NCBI GenBank assembly: GCA_964409165.1
Contig: CAYPCH010000004.1
Location: 1 to 61,333, forward strand
Length of the DNA: 61,333 nt
Direction of reading: 5' to 3'
DNA from: CAYPCH01 sp964409165
GTDB lineage: Bacteria; Bacillota; Clostridia; Acetivibrionales; Acetivibrionaceae
Shown: positions 9,174-17,823 of the stretch, piece after piece
Position numbering within the stretch: the first letter of the stretch is position 1
Layout: the number at the start of each line of letters is the position of its first letter
The notes under the pieces: model-generated
Told to the model about the DNA's origin: nothing
Database searches by the model: none
What the model saw: the letters and a program-made list of their open reading frames with translations, nothing else
Translations under genes and position numbers: made by a program

Positions 9174-9326
9174 TTATTAAATTAACTTTCCCACAGTATT
9201 TATGGGCTCTTTGCCACTAACGTAGCATTGCTCACCGCGGTCAAAAAGTAAACTTTTTGACCTTAACTTGTGAGCAACCAGAGCCTCAAAATACTATAAG
9301 TGGGAAAGTTGAGTTATTAAATTAAC
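9174..9326. mobile_element. Fold-back (MITE-like) element between gatC and gatA
   Basis: The element proper, about 9184-9313, folds on itself. AACTTTCCCAC at the left pairs with GTGGGAAAGTT at the right. Inner arms GGGCTCT/AGAGCC, TTGCTCAC/GTGAGCAA and GTCAAAAAGT/ACTTTTTGAC are nested in order. It is non-coding. The 13-base direct repeat TTATTAAATTAAC occurs at 9174-9186 and 9314-9326, partly overlapping the left tip, and looks like a target-site duplication. Part of a second copy in the opposite orientation is at 1-50. It separates gatC from gatA within the operon. Confidence 0.75.
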
Positions 9327-9336
9327 ATAGTAAATA

Positions 9337-9624
9337 TTATTCTACAATTCTTGGAACCTTGAAACAACCGTCTTCTTTAGAAGGGGCATTCATAAGTATT
9401 TTGTCCCTGTCATATGACGGTACGGATTGATCTTCACGAAACACATTATTTACAGGGCTAACATGATTAGTCGGTTTTACATCTGATGTATCAAGTTCAT
9501 TAAGCTTATCAACATATGACAGTATCTTCTCCATATCTAATGTAAGCCTATTCTTTTCACTCTCAGTAAGTTTGAGTCTTGCAAGATTTGCAATATGCTC
9601 TATTGTATCTTTTGTAATCTTCAT
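9337..9624 (-). CDS. gatC: Aspartyl/glutamyl-tRNA(Asn/Gln) amidotransferase subunit C
   Basis: Small subunit that wraps around GatA and stabilises the GatAB complex. About 95 residues, with the typical opening MKITKDTIEHIANLARLKLT, the middle LSYVDKLNELDTSDVKPTNH and the C-terminal APSKEDGCFKVPRIVE. ATG at 9624 is the start, with GGAGG seven bases upstream; the longer reading frame to 9642 contains that ribosome site. First gene of gatCAB. Confidence 0.95.
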   Translation of the reverse strand: MKITKDTIEHIANLARLKLTESEKNRLTLDMEKILSYVDKLNELDTSDVKPTNHVSPVNNVFREDQSVPSYDRDKILMNAPSKEDGCFKVPRIVE

Positions 9625-9681
9625 GATACTTCCTCCTGTCATATTGACTATTATATAAAACGTATAATGCTCAAGTCAATG

Positions 9682-9717
9682 CACAAAGTCGGGTAAAGAA
9701 CAGTCCCCGACTTTGTG
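9682..9717. repeat. REP-like palindrome (CAAAGTCGGG type)
   Basis: CACAAAGTCGGG at 9682-9693 pairs perfectly with CCCGACTTTGTG at 9706-9717 around the loop TAAAGAACAGTC. On the minus strand it reads GTCGGGGACTGTTCTTT, resembling REP-type palindromes common in Firmicutes and in the same style as the GGGGACGGTTCT palindromes at 23.1 and 57.5 kb. It lies between gatC and the gene upstream and could act as a terminator. Confidence 0.6.
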
Positions 9718-9729
9718 ACTTTGTGTATT

Positions 9730-10299
9730 TTATCTGCACCTTTCAAGCATGTTCAGTAGCGTTGTTCCCAATTCATCATTAGATGCACTTGCTGCAAGGA
9801 CTTTCTCATAACCTTTGAAATTAAATCGGTATGAACCGTCAGGCATCCTTTTGGTGGTATTAAACACCAGTCCGAGTTCCTCCTTATAATACGCAGATAT
9901 GTTTCTTCTGCCGTAAGAAAACTCTTTCCAGTCTTTGCATTGCAAAAATGACATTAACTGCTGACTTGGGCAAACAGCTTCTTTTCTGCACACTACAAAT
10001 GAATTTCTTACAACCTCACCTAATTCAAAGGGTCTATATGGAACAGATAAAAATCTTGGACTGCCAACAGCCCTCCCAGTGCCATATTTATCTTTTCTGT
10101 AAGGAATAACAGTAACATTTCCTTTTTTATCAAAGAAAACGCTTACACTTCCAAAGTCAATTACATTTACCGTTTCTGCTTTTGTCTTTTTCTTCCCGGA
10201 TATGTATAAAATAAACAACAGTAAAAAAAGAACAATCATGGTGGCAACAAACACCAAGTAAAATATAAAAGTGTTATTGGAATAAACGTCACTTTGCAT
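9730..10299 (-). CDS. Single-pass membrane protein of unknown function
   Basis: I do not recognise the family. About 189 residues: a short N-terminus, one strong transmembrane helix (FIFYLVFVATMIVLFLLLFILYI, residues 11-33), a basic GKKKTK stop-transfer, then a soluble domain of about 150 residues facing the cytoplasm if the positive-inside rule holds. The soluble part has a beta-rich look (VNVIDFGSVSVFFDKKGNVTV) and two Cys residues that are not paired in a known motif. ATG at 10299 is preferred, six bases after AAGGTGA. It lies between ligA and gatC on the same strand, with repeats on its downstream side. Confidence 0.6.
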   Translation of the reverse strand: MQSDVYSNNTFIFYLVFVATMIVLFLLLFILYISGKKKTKAETVNVIDFGSVSVFFDKKGNVTVIPYRKDKYGTGRAVGSPRFLSVPYRPFELGEVVRNSFVVCRKEAVCPSQQLMSFLQCKDWKEFSYGRRNISAYYKEELGLVFNTTKRMPDGSYRFNFKGYEKVLAASASNDELGTTLLNMLERCR

Positions 10300-10460
10300 A
10301 GAATTCACCTTATATTCTGCTTCTTAAGGTTATAAAGCTGCAAAGTTTTCCAGGGTCCAGGTGTTTTTTAGCATACTTTCTCAACATACATCCAACCCCC
10401 TTAAATTTTTATTTATTCATTATTCGGTAATATTTCATCCATAATTTCTCCAGCTATTAT

Positions 10461-12467
10461 TTACTTTTCATTTATCATATTTTTAAATTCTTCCTCATCA
10501 ATAATTTTTACGCCCAGCTCTTTGGCCTTTTGTAGCTTGCTCCCTGCATCTTCACCCGCCAGTACATAATTGGTCTTTTTTGATACGCTTCCGGAAGTCT
10601 TTCCTCCAAATCCTTGTATAATCTCACCGGCTTCACTTCTGGCAAATGATGCAAGTGTTCCGGTAAGTACAAAGGTGAGACCTTCAAATCTATTATCTTT
10701 TATTTTTCTTTTTCCCAGGGATTTTAAATTTACCCCTGCTTGATCCAGTTTGTTTATTGTATCGGCAGTTTGCTCTTGGTTAAAAAACACCACAACGCTC
10801 TGAGCCATTTTTTCTCCAAATTCAGGTATATTCATTATATCTTCCAAATCCGCATTTACTATTGCTTCAATTGACTCGAACCTTTCGCTCAAAAGCTGTG
10901 CAGCCCTTAAACCAATATGCCTTATTCCAAATCCGAATATCAACCTATCAATATTATTTTCTTTTGATTTTTCAATTGATGCCAAAAGGTTTTCAACAGA
11001 CTTCTTCCCCATTCTTTCCATATTCAAGAGCTCATCTTTTATTTGGTCAATGTGGTAAATATCAGCGATTCCCTTAATAAATCCCTTGTTAAGAAGAGCT
11101 TCTATTATAGCAGGACCTAATCCCTCTATATTCATGGCATCTCTTGAGGCAAAATGCACAATGCTCCTGTAAAGCTGGGCAGGACACTCAATACCTTTGC
11201 ACCTGTAAGCAACCTCGCCTTCTTCCCTCAGGACATCAGCAGCACAGACAGGACATTTTTCAGGCATCACAAACTTTGTCTCACTGCCGGTTCTCTTCTC
11301 TAAAACCACTTCTTCCACTTCAGGTATTATATCTCCTGCTTTCTTTATCTTTACCGTATCTCCAATCCTTATATCCTTTTCCTCAACGTAATCCATATTG
11401 TGTAATGTCGCACGACTTACTGTACTCCCCGCAATTCTCACAGGCTCCAAAACCGCATTTGGAGTTAAAACTCCGGTTCTTCCCACATTTACCCAAATAT
11501 CTTTTATAACTGTTTCTTTTATTTCGGCAGGGTATTTATAGGCCACAGCCCATCTCGGTGTTTTCGTGGTACTACCTAAAAGTTCTCTTTGTCTTAAGGA
11601 GTTAATTTTCACAACCGCTCCGTCTATTTCGAAGGATAGTTTATCCCTATTCTCTCCAATATGGTTGATTTTTTCCCTCACTTCATTTATATCTTTGCAT
11701 ACTTTGAAGGCTGGGCTAATCTTAAACCCTAGCTCTTTCAAAAAGTTCAGGGTTTCAGAATGACTTGTAAAACTTACTCCTTCTATCCTTTGTATATTAA
11801 AAACAAAGATATCAAGTTTTCTAAGATTGGCGATTTTAGGATCCAATTGTCTCAATGATCCTGCAGCCGCATTTCTTGGATTCGCAAATAATTGCTGTCC
11901 TGCCATCTCCTGCTCTTCGTTAATCTTTGCAAAATTATTTCTTGAAATAAATACTTCACCTCTTACTTCAAGAAGAGGTATTCTTTCTTTTAACAACAGA
12001 GGTATCGACTTGACAGTTTTCAAATTAAGCGTAACATCTTCACCGACCAAACCGTCACCACGGGTTGCACCTCTAACAAACTTACCATTTTCATATAAAA
12101 GTGATACCGAAAGACCGTCAATCTTTTTTTCTACAACGTACTCAAACTCATCCTTAATCGTTTCCTTTACTCTTCTGTCAAAAGCATATAGCTCTTCTTG
12201 ACTAAACACATCAGCCAAGCTCTGCATCTGAACCGCATGAGCCACTTTATCAAATCCCTCTAATGGCTTGCCTCCAACTCTTTGAGTCGGTGAATCGGGC
12301 ACAACAAGATCAGGTCTCTCCTCCTCAAGCTTTTCAAGCTCCCTGTAAAGGGCGTCATACTCATGATCACTTATTTCAGGGGTATCCTCTACATAATACT
12401 TGTGGCTGTGAAAGTTTACTATCTCCCTAAGCTCCCCTATTCTTTTTTCAATATCCACAGAACTCAT
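10461..12467 (-). CDS. ligA: NAD-dependent DNA ligase
   Basis: Seals nicks during replication and repair using NAD+. 668 residues, the standard length. Domains in order: N-terminal Ia domain with YYVEDTPEISDHEYDALY, the nucleotidyltransferase domain with the AMP-accepting Lys115 in KIDG, the OB fold (VNVGRTGVLTPNAVLEPV), a Cys4 zinc finger (CPVC...CKGIECPAQ), helix-hairpin-helix repeats and a C-terminal BRCT domain (FVLTGTLASFARSEAGEIIQ). ATG at 12467 sits almost against GGAGGT; GTG at 12458, ten bases after it, is an alternative start. Confidence 0.97.
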   Translation of the reverse strand: MSSVDIEKRIGELREIVNFHSHKYYVEDTPEISDHEYDALYRELEKLEEERPDLVVPDSPTQRVGGKPLEGFDKVAHAVQMQSLADVFSQEELYAFDRRVKETIKDEFEYVVEKKIDGLSVSLLYENGKFVRGATRGDGLVGEDVTLNLKTVKSIPLLLKERIPLLEVRGEVFISRNNFAKINEEQEMAGQQLFANPRNAAAGSLRQLDPKIANLRKLDIFVFNIQRIEGVSFTSHSETLNFLKELGFKISPAFKVCKDINEVREKINHIGENRDKLSFEIDGAVVKINSLRQRELLGSTTKTPRWAVAYKYPAEIKETVIKDIWVNVGRTGVLTPNAVLEPVRIAGSTVSRATLHNMDYVEEKDIRIGDTVKIKKAGDIIPEVEEVVLEKRTGSETKFVMPEKCPVCAADVLREEGEVAYRCKGIECPAQLYRSIVHFASRDAMNIEGLGPAIIEALLNKGFIKGIADIYHIDQIKDELLNMERMGKKSVENLLASIEKSKENNIDRLIFGFGIRHIGLRAAQLLSERFESIEAIVNADLEDIMNIPEFGEKMAQSVVVFFNQEQTADTINKLDQAGVNLKSLGKRKIKDNRFEGLTFVLTGTLASFARSEAGEIIQGFGGKTSGSVSKKTNYVLAGEDAGSKLQKAKELGVKIIDEEEFKNMINEK

Positions 12468-12509
12468 ACCTCCGTTTTTTTCAATATGTACATTTTATAA
12501 ATATTTTTC

Positions 12510-13208
12510 CTATCTGTATCGCTTGCCCTTTGAACCCTTTAGAATGATTGCATTGAATACAAGTATTGCCATTGCAAGCCATATAAGACCCCAAACAATA
12601 TATGGAAAGTGTGTCAATCTGCTGAGTCTGACTATATCGTCAGCCGGATACTCCTGCCAGCTTTTAATTATTGAGAATTGCTGATTCAATAACAAAAGCA
12701 ATGTGTTGACAAATGTATCATATATAATATATGCCAGAGTTGAAATGCCTATGACTTCAATCACAAATTCATTAATAGCATCGTTTTGGATCATGTATAA
12801 AACAATTATTATTGAAGCAAAAATTACAGGATAAAGAATTATATCTTTAAATGCAGGAAAACTTATTGCAATTGCAAGGTAAATTATTGCAAGTACTCCA
12901 AGTATATATCTTTTTGCAGATGTTCTTTTCAAAAACATAATTAGCACTGAAAACAACAGAGTACCTATATACCCTCCGTTTGAAATCATAAAACTGGAAA
13001 ACCAGCCATTTGACTGAAGAACAGAGTCTGACGTACTTCCGAAAGTAACGGTGAACGCTTCATAACCGTACCCTGAAAAAAATGCTGTTAAGGCATGACC
13101 AAGTTTGTGAAAAATAACGGAAATAATCCTCACCGGCAATAACACTACCTGATTCCATAACAGTATTACCCCTATCAGAATCAAAATGTATCTCCATATT
13201 TGTTTCAT
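12510..13208 (-). CDS. M50B-like integral membrane protein with degenerate HExxH (HKLGH)
   Basis: A polytopic membrane protein of about 232 residues with roughly seven hydrophobic segments. Near the N-terminus, IISVIFHKLGHALTAFFSGY matches the place of the zinc-binding HELGHA motif of M50B-type membrane metallopeptidases, but the catalytic Glu is Lys (H34-K35-L36-G37-H38). The codons (13095-13109, minus strand) read CAC AAA CTT GGT CAT, so a single G-to-A change would explain it. Without the Glu it should not hydrolyse peptides (known for the metallopeptidase mechanism). It may be a non-catalytic member that binds or chaperones a substrate. ATG at 13208 follows a long G-run ribosome site. It lies between ligA and the amidase gene. 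Confidence 0.65.
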   Translation of the reverse strand: MKQIWRYILILIGVILLWNQVVLLPVRIISVIFHKLGHALTAFFSGYGYEAFTVTFGSTSDSVLQSNGWFSSFMISNGGYIGTLLFSVLIMFLKRTSAKRYILGVLAIIYLAIAISFPAFKDIILYPVIFASIIIVLYMIQNDAINEFVIEVIGISTLAYIIYDTFVNTLLLLLNQQFSIIKSWQEYPADDIVRLSRLTHFPYIVWGLIWLAMAILVFNAIILKGSKGKRYR

Positions 13209-13277
13209 AAATACCCCCCCGGAAAAATCTGATATACCCCGATTATACATTTTATACATGAAGTAAACAAGCTATAA

Positions 13278-14138
13278 TTACTCTTCAGTTACCTTCCAGA
13301 CACCATCCTCATCCCTGACGGCCTCCATCTTTTCGAGTGCCTTCATTACAGCTCTTAACAGAGCTTCAGCAGATTTTTGCCTGAAACCATCCTTCATAAG
13401 ATTTGCTCTGTCTGACGCATTGGACATATATGCAATTTCAGCTATAACAGCCGGCATATTCGTTTTTCTGATTACAGCAAGATTCGGTCTGTATATTATA
13501 CCATTGTCTATAGTGCCTAAAGTCTTTACTAGTTCTTCCTGTACTATCAGGGCAAGCTTTTCCCCATCCATATTGCTGTATCTTGCATTCACAGGAGGAC
13601 AATAAAGCGTCTCTGTACCCCTGTATTGAGAATTTCCAGGCATATAATTATTGTGTACACTTATAAAAAGTGTGGCATCAAGACTGTTAGCAATATCAAC
13701 CCTTGGGTCTAAGTCAACAAAAACATCCGTTTCCCTTGTATATACTACTTTTAGACCTTTTTCTTCAAGAAGTTTGCCAAATCTTTTAGAAATATCGATA
13801 TTTATATCCTTTTCACAAATCTCTCCATAAATAGCACCGTAATCTTCACCTCCGTGCCCGGGGTCAATTACGATAATAACTTCCTTTGGTTCCGGTTTTA
13901 TTTGTTCCTCTTCATTATCCTCAATACCATCGCTAAAATTTTTACTGCCATTGTCTTTCAAATGAGCTTTGGTATCTGAACCGTCATGAAAAAAATAACC
14001 GCTCATACCTTTTAGTAGTAGCGCAAGTAAAATGAAAACTGCTATTGTCAGCAATAGCCTTATTCTTGCAGGTATCTTTTTATATAACCCCTTATATAAC
14101 CTCAAAGGTTTTTTATTTTTTTTATTCTTTTTATTCAT
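13278..14138 (-). CDS. N-acetylmuramoyl-L-alanine amidase (Amidase_3), membrane-anchored
   Basis: Cleaves the amide bond between MurNAc and the stem peptide in peptidoglycan. Lysine-rich N-terminus and one transmembrane segment (residues ~27-45), a charged linker, then an Amidase_3 catalytic domain. Its zinc and catalytic residues are visible: His in VIDPGHGGEDYGA, Glu in GEICEKDINI, His in FISVHNNYM and the late Glu in PAVIAEIAYMSN. In clostridia such CwlD-like enzymes act in spore cortex or vegetative wall processing; which applies here is not settled. The basic tract MNKKNKKNKK directly precedes the anchor. Confidence 0.88.
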   Translation of the reverse strand: MNKKNKKNKKPLRLYKGLYKKIPARIRLLLTIAVFILLALLLKGMSGYFFHDGSDTKAHLKDNGSKNFSDGIEDNEEEQIKPEPKEVIIVIDPGHGGEDYGAIYGEICEKDINIDISKRFGKLLEEKGLKVVYTRETDVFVDLDPRVDIANSLDATLFISVHNNYMPGNSQYRGTETLYCPPVNARYSNMDGEKLALIVQEELVKTLGTIDNGIIYRPNLAVIRKTNMPAVIAEIAYMSNASDRANLMKDGFRQKSAEALLRAVMKALEKMEAVRDEDGVWKVTEE

Positions 14139-14228
14139 ATAGTATCTCCAAACTAAACATAAAATGTTATGTATATAATTATATCGGTATAATAGTTGCT
14201 TTTCTTTCTGCCATATTTACTTAATAAA

Positions 14229-14410
14229 AAGCTTATGGACATTGAGGGTACGGAAGTTTTGCCTCTTTCATTTCATTCCAAGAGGCCTAATAAAATGGCA
14301 GAACAAAAAAACCGTTTTATAATAATTTTATTATAAAAGCAGTCTTTTTGCCATAAGAATTTAATATTATATTAATTACAAAAATAATTCTACATTGAAA
14401 AAATTAACGA
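14229..14410. repeat. Cluster of dispersed palindromic repeats between gpr and the amidase gene
   Basis: The 304-base gap 14145-14448 has no gene and is packed with repeat units. At 14229-14260 lies a degenerate AAGCTT..GGACAT..GAGGG hairpin (family E). At 14257-14293 lies a family B unit (TTTTGCCTCTTTCATTT then CATTCCAAGAGGCCTAA). An 11-base-arm palindrome spans 14315-14338, enclosed by ATGGCA (14294-14299) and TTGCCAT further on. A half copy of family D is at 14374-14410 (ATTCTACATTGAAAAAATTAA). One of the hairpins probably ends the gpr transcript. Confidence 0.65.
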
Positions 14411-14448
14411 ATATAAAAATATATTTGTTAATTTTCATCTTGATAATT

Positions 14449-15456
14449 TTATTGAATATATTTATTTACATCGTTAAGTGTTATTCCCTGATGAAGAGCA
14501 ATGTTCAACCCATTTGCTATAACCTTTGCTATTCTGTCTACAACTTCATCCACTTCCTTTGGAGTAACTATAAGGTTTCCTATATATGGCTGTAAAACCT
14601 CCTGTATCAATTGATACTTTTTGCTTCTGTCTATATTTTTTAACATATTGTAAAAATCTTTCTCTCTTGATGCTTCATTTATCAAATTGTCGATAACTAG
14701 GTCAATTGTATCGTTTGCCATAGTTGCCGCATCAACAACCGTTGGAACGCCAATTGCTATTACAGGTACTCCAAGCGTGTCCTTTGAAAGTCCCATTCTT
14801 TTATTTCCCACACCCGATCCCGGTGAAATGCCGGTATCCGCTATTTGAATTGTTGTGTTTACACGTGACATTTTTCTGGATGCCAATGCATCAATAGCTA
14901 TAACTACATCCGGCTTTACCTTGTCAACTATTCCTCTTACTATTTCTCCCGTTTCAATTCCTGTAATACCTAACACACCAGGCGCAACTGCACATACAGG
15001 ACGTACACCCTTCTGAATCTGATCGGGTACATATTCAATCAAATGCCTTGTAACCATAAGCCCTGAAACAGCTTTTGGTCCTAATGCGTCGGGAGTAACG
15101 TTCCAGTTCCCCAGCCCGACAACAAGAATTGTGGAATTTTTGTTTAAGCTAAGTACATTGACAAGTTCCTTTGCTAAAGCTTTGCATGTATCTTCATATA
15201 AAATTTGGTCATTTTCTTTAAGTCTTGGAACTTCAAGAGTTATATAATTTCCCATCGGTTTTCCTATTGTAGCCTCACCAGTTGGAGATGTCACTTTTAC
15301 TCTTGTAATTTTAATATCTTGCCCTCCTGCATTTTCCACATCAACACCAGGCGAATTAAACTGCTCTGCACTTCTGCTCTGCTCTTGTTCTTTTACAAGC
15401 TCATTAGCCTCAATAGCAAGGTCTGTTATTTTATTCCTTATCACTGGAGTATACAC
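14449..15456 (-). CDS. gpr: Germination protease (spore protein endopeptidase)
   Basis: Aspartic-type protease made in the forespore that degrades DNA-protecting small acid-soluble spore proteins during germination. About 335 residues, with the family hallmarks LEVPRLKENDQI, VVGLGNWNVTPDALGPKAV, VIAIDALASRKMSRVNTTIQ, DTGISPGSGVGNKRMGL and GVPTVVDAATMANDTIDL. The likely propeptide is the N-terminal 60-odd residues. The start is uncertain: GTG at 15456 abuts AAGGAA, and GTG at 15444, 11 bases on, is an alternative. A substrate of this protease is encoded at 22866-23066. Confidence 0.95.
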   Translation of the reverse strand: MYTPVIRNKITDLAIEANELVKEQEQSRSAEQFNSPGVDVENAGGQDIKITRVKVTSPTGEATIGKPMGNYITLEVPRLKENDQILYEDTCKALAKELVNVLSLNKNSTILVVGLGNWNVTPDALGPKAVSGLMVTRHLIEYVPDQIQKGVRPVCAVAPGVLGITGIETGEIVRGIVDKVKPDVVIAIDALASRKMSRVNTTIQIADTGISPGSGVGNKRMGLSKDTLGVPVIAIGVPTVVDAATMANDTIDLVIDNLINEASREKDFYNMLKNIDRSKKYQLIQEVLQPYIGNLIVTPKEVDEVVDRIAKVIANGLNIALHQGITLNDVNKYIQ

Positions 15457-15485
15457 TTCCTTTCTAAAATATTTAAATTTATATC

Positions 15486-15529
15486 AATCACGAAAATGAT
15501 TCTACATTGAAAAAATTAATTTTCGTGAT
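15486..15529. repeat. Dispersed palindromic repeat, family D
   Basis: ATCACGAAAAT pairs with ATTTTCGTGAT around TGATTCTACATTGAAAAAAT. Sister copies are at 34272-34315, 56826-56867 and, in the opposite orientation, about 26935-26976; half copies are at 14374-14410 and 31259-31300. Here it lies between the divergent gpr and rpsT genes. Confidence 0.75.
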
Positions 15530-15698
15530 GTTACACTAAGCCTTATCATTGTCTATAGTATTTTCTTATATAACTTTTTTTAAACACCTTGTATATTTTT
15601 TGTATATTTTATTTAGTTTTATTATTATTTAGCCTTGCATTTTAACTTTTTTTATGTTAAACTACAACTTGTTAATTAACTCGCAGGAGGTGAATGAG

Positions 15699-15962
15699 TT
15701 GCCAAATATTAAATCTGCTATAAAGAGAGTTCGTATAAATAAGTACAAAACATTAAAAAACAGCATGAGAAAATCAGCTTTGAAAAAAGCAATAAAGAAA
15801 TGTAAAGAATCTATAGCTAATAATGATGCTAAAGCCGCAGATATATTAAAAATTGCTTTTAAAACTATTGATAAATCAGCAGCAAAAAATGTTCTTCATA
15901 AAAACACCGCTGCGAGAAGAAAATCCAAGTTAGCAAAGGCGTTAAACGCTGTAGGCAAATAA
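15699..15962 (+). CDS. rpsT: 30S ribosomal protein S20
   Basis: Binds 16S rRNA in the small subunit. The start is TTG at 15699, five bases after AGGAGGTGA, giving 87 residues beginning MPNIKSAIKRVRINKYKTL, the normal S20 length and N-terminus. An upstream ATG at 15654 would add 15 unrelated residues. Very Lys/Ala-rich, with the family stretch KKAIKKCKESI and C-terminal HKNTAARRKSKLAKALN. TTG starts are also seen for rpsT in other Firmicutes, where S20 can act on its own translation; that is not shown here. Confidence 0.96.
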   Translation: MPNIKSAIKRVRINKYKTLKNSMRKSALKKAIKKCKESIANNDAKAADILKIAFKTIDKSAAKNVLHKNTAARRKSKLAKALNAVGK

Positions 15963-15968
15963 AAAAAG

Positions 15969-15992
15969 ACGTACGAAACCGTACGTTTTTTT
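15969..15992 (+). terminator. Rho-independent terminator of rpsT
   Basis: ACGTACG pairs with CGTACGT around AAAC and is followed by seven T, six bases after the rpsT stop. Confidence 0.85.
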
Positions 15993-16046
15993 ATTTGCCT
16001 CTTAGAGTGAAATTCTATTCAGTTCTAAAATACAGGACTTATCTAC

Positions 16047-16098
16047 ATAAAGAACAAAAATCTTTGGGACATCGAGTCCCAAAGATTTTTGTTCTTTA
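16047..16098. terminator. Long perfect hairpin (family E) ending the stalk-domain gene
   Basis: Arms of about 23 bases (16048-16070 and 16076-16098) around the loop ATCGA. The upper stem GGGAC-ATCGA-GTCCC is shared with the hairpins at 31960-31996 and 34050-34084. It lies directly next to the stop codon of the minus-strand gene at 16099 and has U-rich flanks on both strands, so it can work as a bidirectional terminator. Confidence 0.7.
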
Positions 16099-16719
16099 TT
16101 AGTGATTATATAAAATTTCCACACGCTTAACAATTTTATCATATTCCATCAAATCACAAGAGAATTTGTAAGGTCTCTTATTGGCCAATACCCGCGCACC
16201 CAGATCATTAAAATTGTATAGCATTTTAATGTTAAATGTCATACCTGGCTTCAACTGATGAATGTCATTAAATCCACTTACAATTTCCTTGCTTTCAAAT
16301 CCTATGGGCTTAAACCCTTCAAAAAGAAAATTTTCACATTTAAACTTTACTATATTGCTTCCCGTATTCTCAAGTTTGTAATCTACAGCAATGCACTTTT
16401 TTTCTTCGTGATAATAACCGTGGTTCAATATAGTTAACTGCAAATCTCCGTAAGTATTAGTCTCAGGCATTTGTCCCACGAAAACAGTTTGTGTTTGCTC
16501 GTCCCATCTTACTGTTTGATTCAAAGATTCGGCTACACTCCTCAAAGGAATCATTGTTCTGCCATCTACAACCAAGGGTGGTACATCATACCAGAATGTC
16601 TGTTCAACATTATCAACAACCACCTTAAATGTTGCTTTCTGTGCAACATATGTTTCTGCCGCATATACTACACCCATAAGCATAATACATGTAAGAAACC
16701 CTGCAATAAACTTTTTCAT
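16099..16719 (-). CDS. Secreted protein with copper-amine-oxidase-N-like stalk domain
   Basis: Signal peptide (MKKFIAGFLTCIMLMGVVYA, cleavage likely at YAAE), then a short stalk-type domain whose core is VVDGRTMIPLRSVAESLNQTVRWDEQTQTVFV. This repeat is widespread in secreted clostridial proteins and is thought to bind cell-wall or surface components. The C-terminal 110 residues look like a beta-sandwich (LTILNHGYYHEEKKCIAVDY...NTGSNIVKF), similar in style to DUF4352-type extracellular domains. Exported, function unknown. ATG at 16719 follows the GGGAGGGG ribosome site; the gene stands 65 bases downstream of holA. Confidence 0.75.
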   Translation of the reverse strand: MKKFIAGFLTCIMLMGVVYAAETYVAQKATFKVVVDNVEQTFWYDVPPLVVDGRTMIPLRSVAESLNQTVRWDEQTQTVFVGQMPETNTYGDLQLTILNHGYYHEEKKCIAVDYKLENTGSNIVKFKCENFLFEGFKPIGFESKEIVSGFNDIHQLKPGMTFNIKMLYNFNDLGARVLANKRPYKFSCDLMEYDKIVKRVEILYNH

Positions 16720-16784
16720 TACTTTTACCCCTCCCAATTGATTCTAAAAGTATTATACAACAAAAAAATTCAGTTAACAATATA

Positions 16785-17789
16785 TTAACACTTTTCTGCC
16801 AACTTGCATATAAGTATTTCAGTACCAACTCTGTCATTAATCTTTCCGGTTTTTATTGCAAGATCAAGATCCAATGCGTCCTTAACTACAGATTTCAAAT
16901 TCTCCAGTGTAAATCCTCCAACCTGCTTAAGTAACTTCCTCCCTGCATATGGGTGTATTCCCATTTTCGAACAAGCTTCCTTGGCATCATATCCTTCACC
17001 CATAAGAAGCTTCATTTCCAATACATGCCTTAATTGCCTTGTAATCATAAAAAGGATCTTAGGTACAGGTTCTTTCAATGCAACCATCTCGTTTAACAGA
17101 TTCAGAGCCCCGCTGACATCTCTTTGAACAACTGCATCAGTTAAGTCAAATATCCTGCTTTTTATTGATTTTGTACAAACCTTGGTAATATCTTCAACCG
17201 TTACCTTTTGTCTTTCTCCTAAATAAAGGACAAGCTTATCTATCTCATTACGTATTTCTGTCATACCCGGTTCACTGATATCAATGAGAAAAGAAGCCGT
17301 ATCAGTATCTATCAGTTTGCCATGTGATTTTAAAATATTCACTGCCCACTTAACCAGATTATTTTGACTTTCGTAGGCAAACTCAACGACAAGACCTTTT
17401 TTACTTATTAATTTCACTGTTTTTAGCCTTTTATCAATATTATTTTCAATAAATACAATACAGGTATATTCCGGAAAGTTCTGAATATATTCTAAAAAAT
17501 CTTCTTTCTCACTCTCAACTCCCTTAGCTTTAAAAAGACCCGAGTTCTTGACCACTACAAGTTTTCTGTCTAAAAAGACCGGCATTGTTTCACAGGCTTC
17601 AATTATTTTGTCCGTTTCAACCTTTCCTTTAAACGCTATCTTGTTAAGGCCGGTTACATCTTCCTTTAAAATAATATTATCAATACTTTCACAATAATGT
17701 TTCTTTAGATAATCCTCTTCACCGTAAAAAAGGTATAAGTTTCTTAGAGTACTACTTTTTATTTCTTTCTTCAAAATTTCCAAACTCAT
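16785..17789 (-). CDS. holA: DNA polymerase III subunit delta (clamp loader)
   Basis: Opens the beta clamp as part of the clamp-loader complex. About 334 residues with the HolA layout: N-terminal LYLFYGEEDYLKKHY, a divergent AAA-like domain without a Walker A lysine (normal for delta), and the C-terminal collar domain (MITRQLRHVLEMKLLMGEGYD...GIHPYAGRKLLKQ). ATG at 17789 with AGGTGA upstream is preferred over GTG at 17798. It follows comEC on the same strand, the usual comEC-holA-rpsT neighbourhood of Firmicutes, although rpsT is divergent here. Confidence 0.93.
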   Translation of the reverse strand: MSLEILKKEIKSSTLRNLYLFYGEEDYLKKHYCESIDNIILKEDVTGLNKIAFKGKVETDKIIEACETMPVFLDRKLVVVKNSGLFKAKGVESEKEDFLEYIQNFPEYTCIVFIENNIDKRLKTVKLISKKGLVVEFAYESQNNLVKWAVNILKSHGKLIDTDTASFLIDISEPGMTEIRNEIDKLVLYLGERQKVTVEDITKVCTKSIKSRIFDLTDAVVQRDVSGALNLLNEMVALKEPVPKILFMITRQLRHVLEMKLLMGEGYDAKEACSKMGIHPYAGRKLLKQVGGFTLENLKSVVKDALDLDLAIKTGKINDRVGTEILICKLAEKC

Positions 17790-17823
17790 TAGATTCACCT
17801 GCTCTCCAAAATATTGCCACTCA

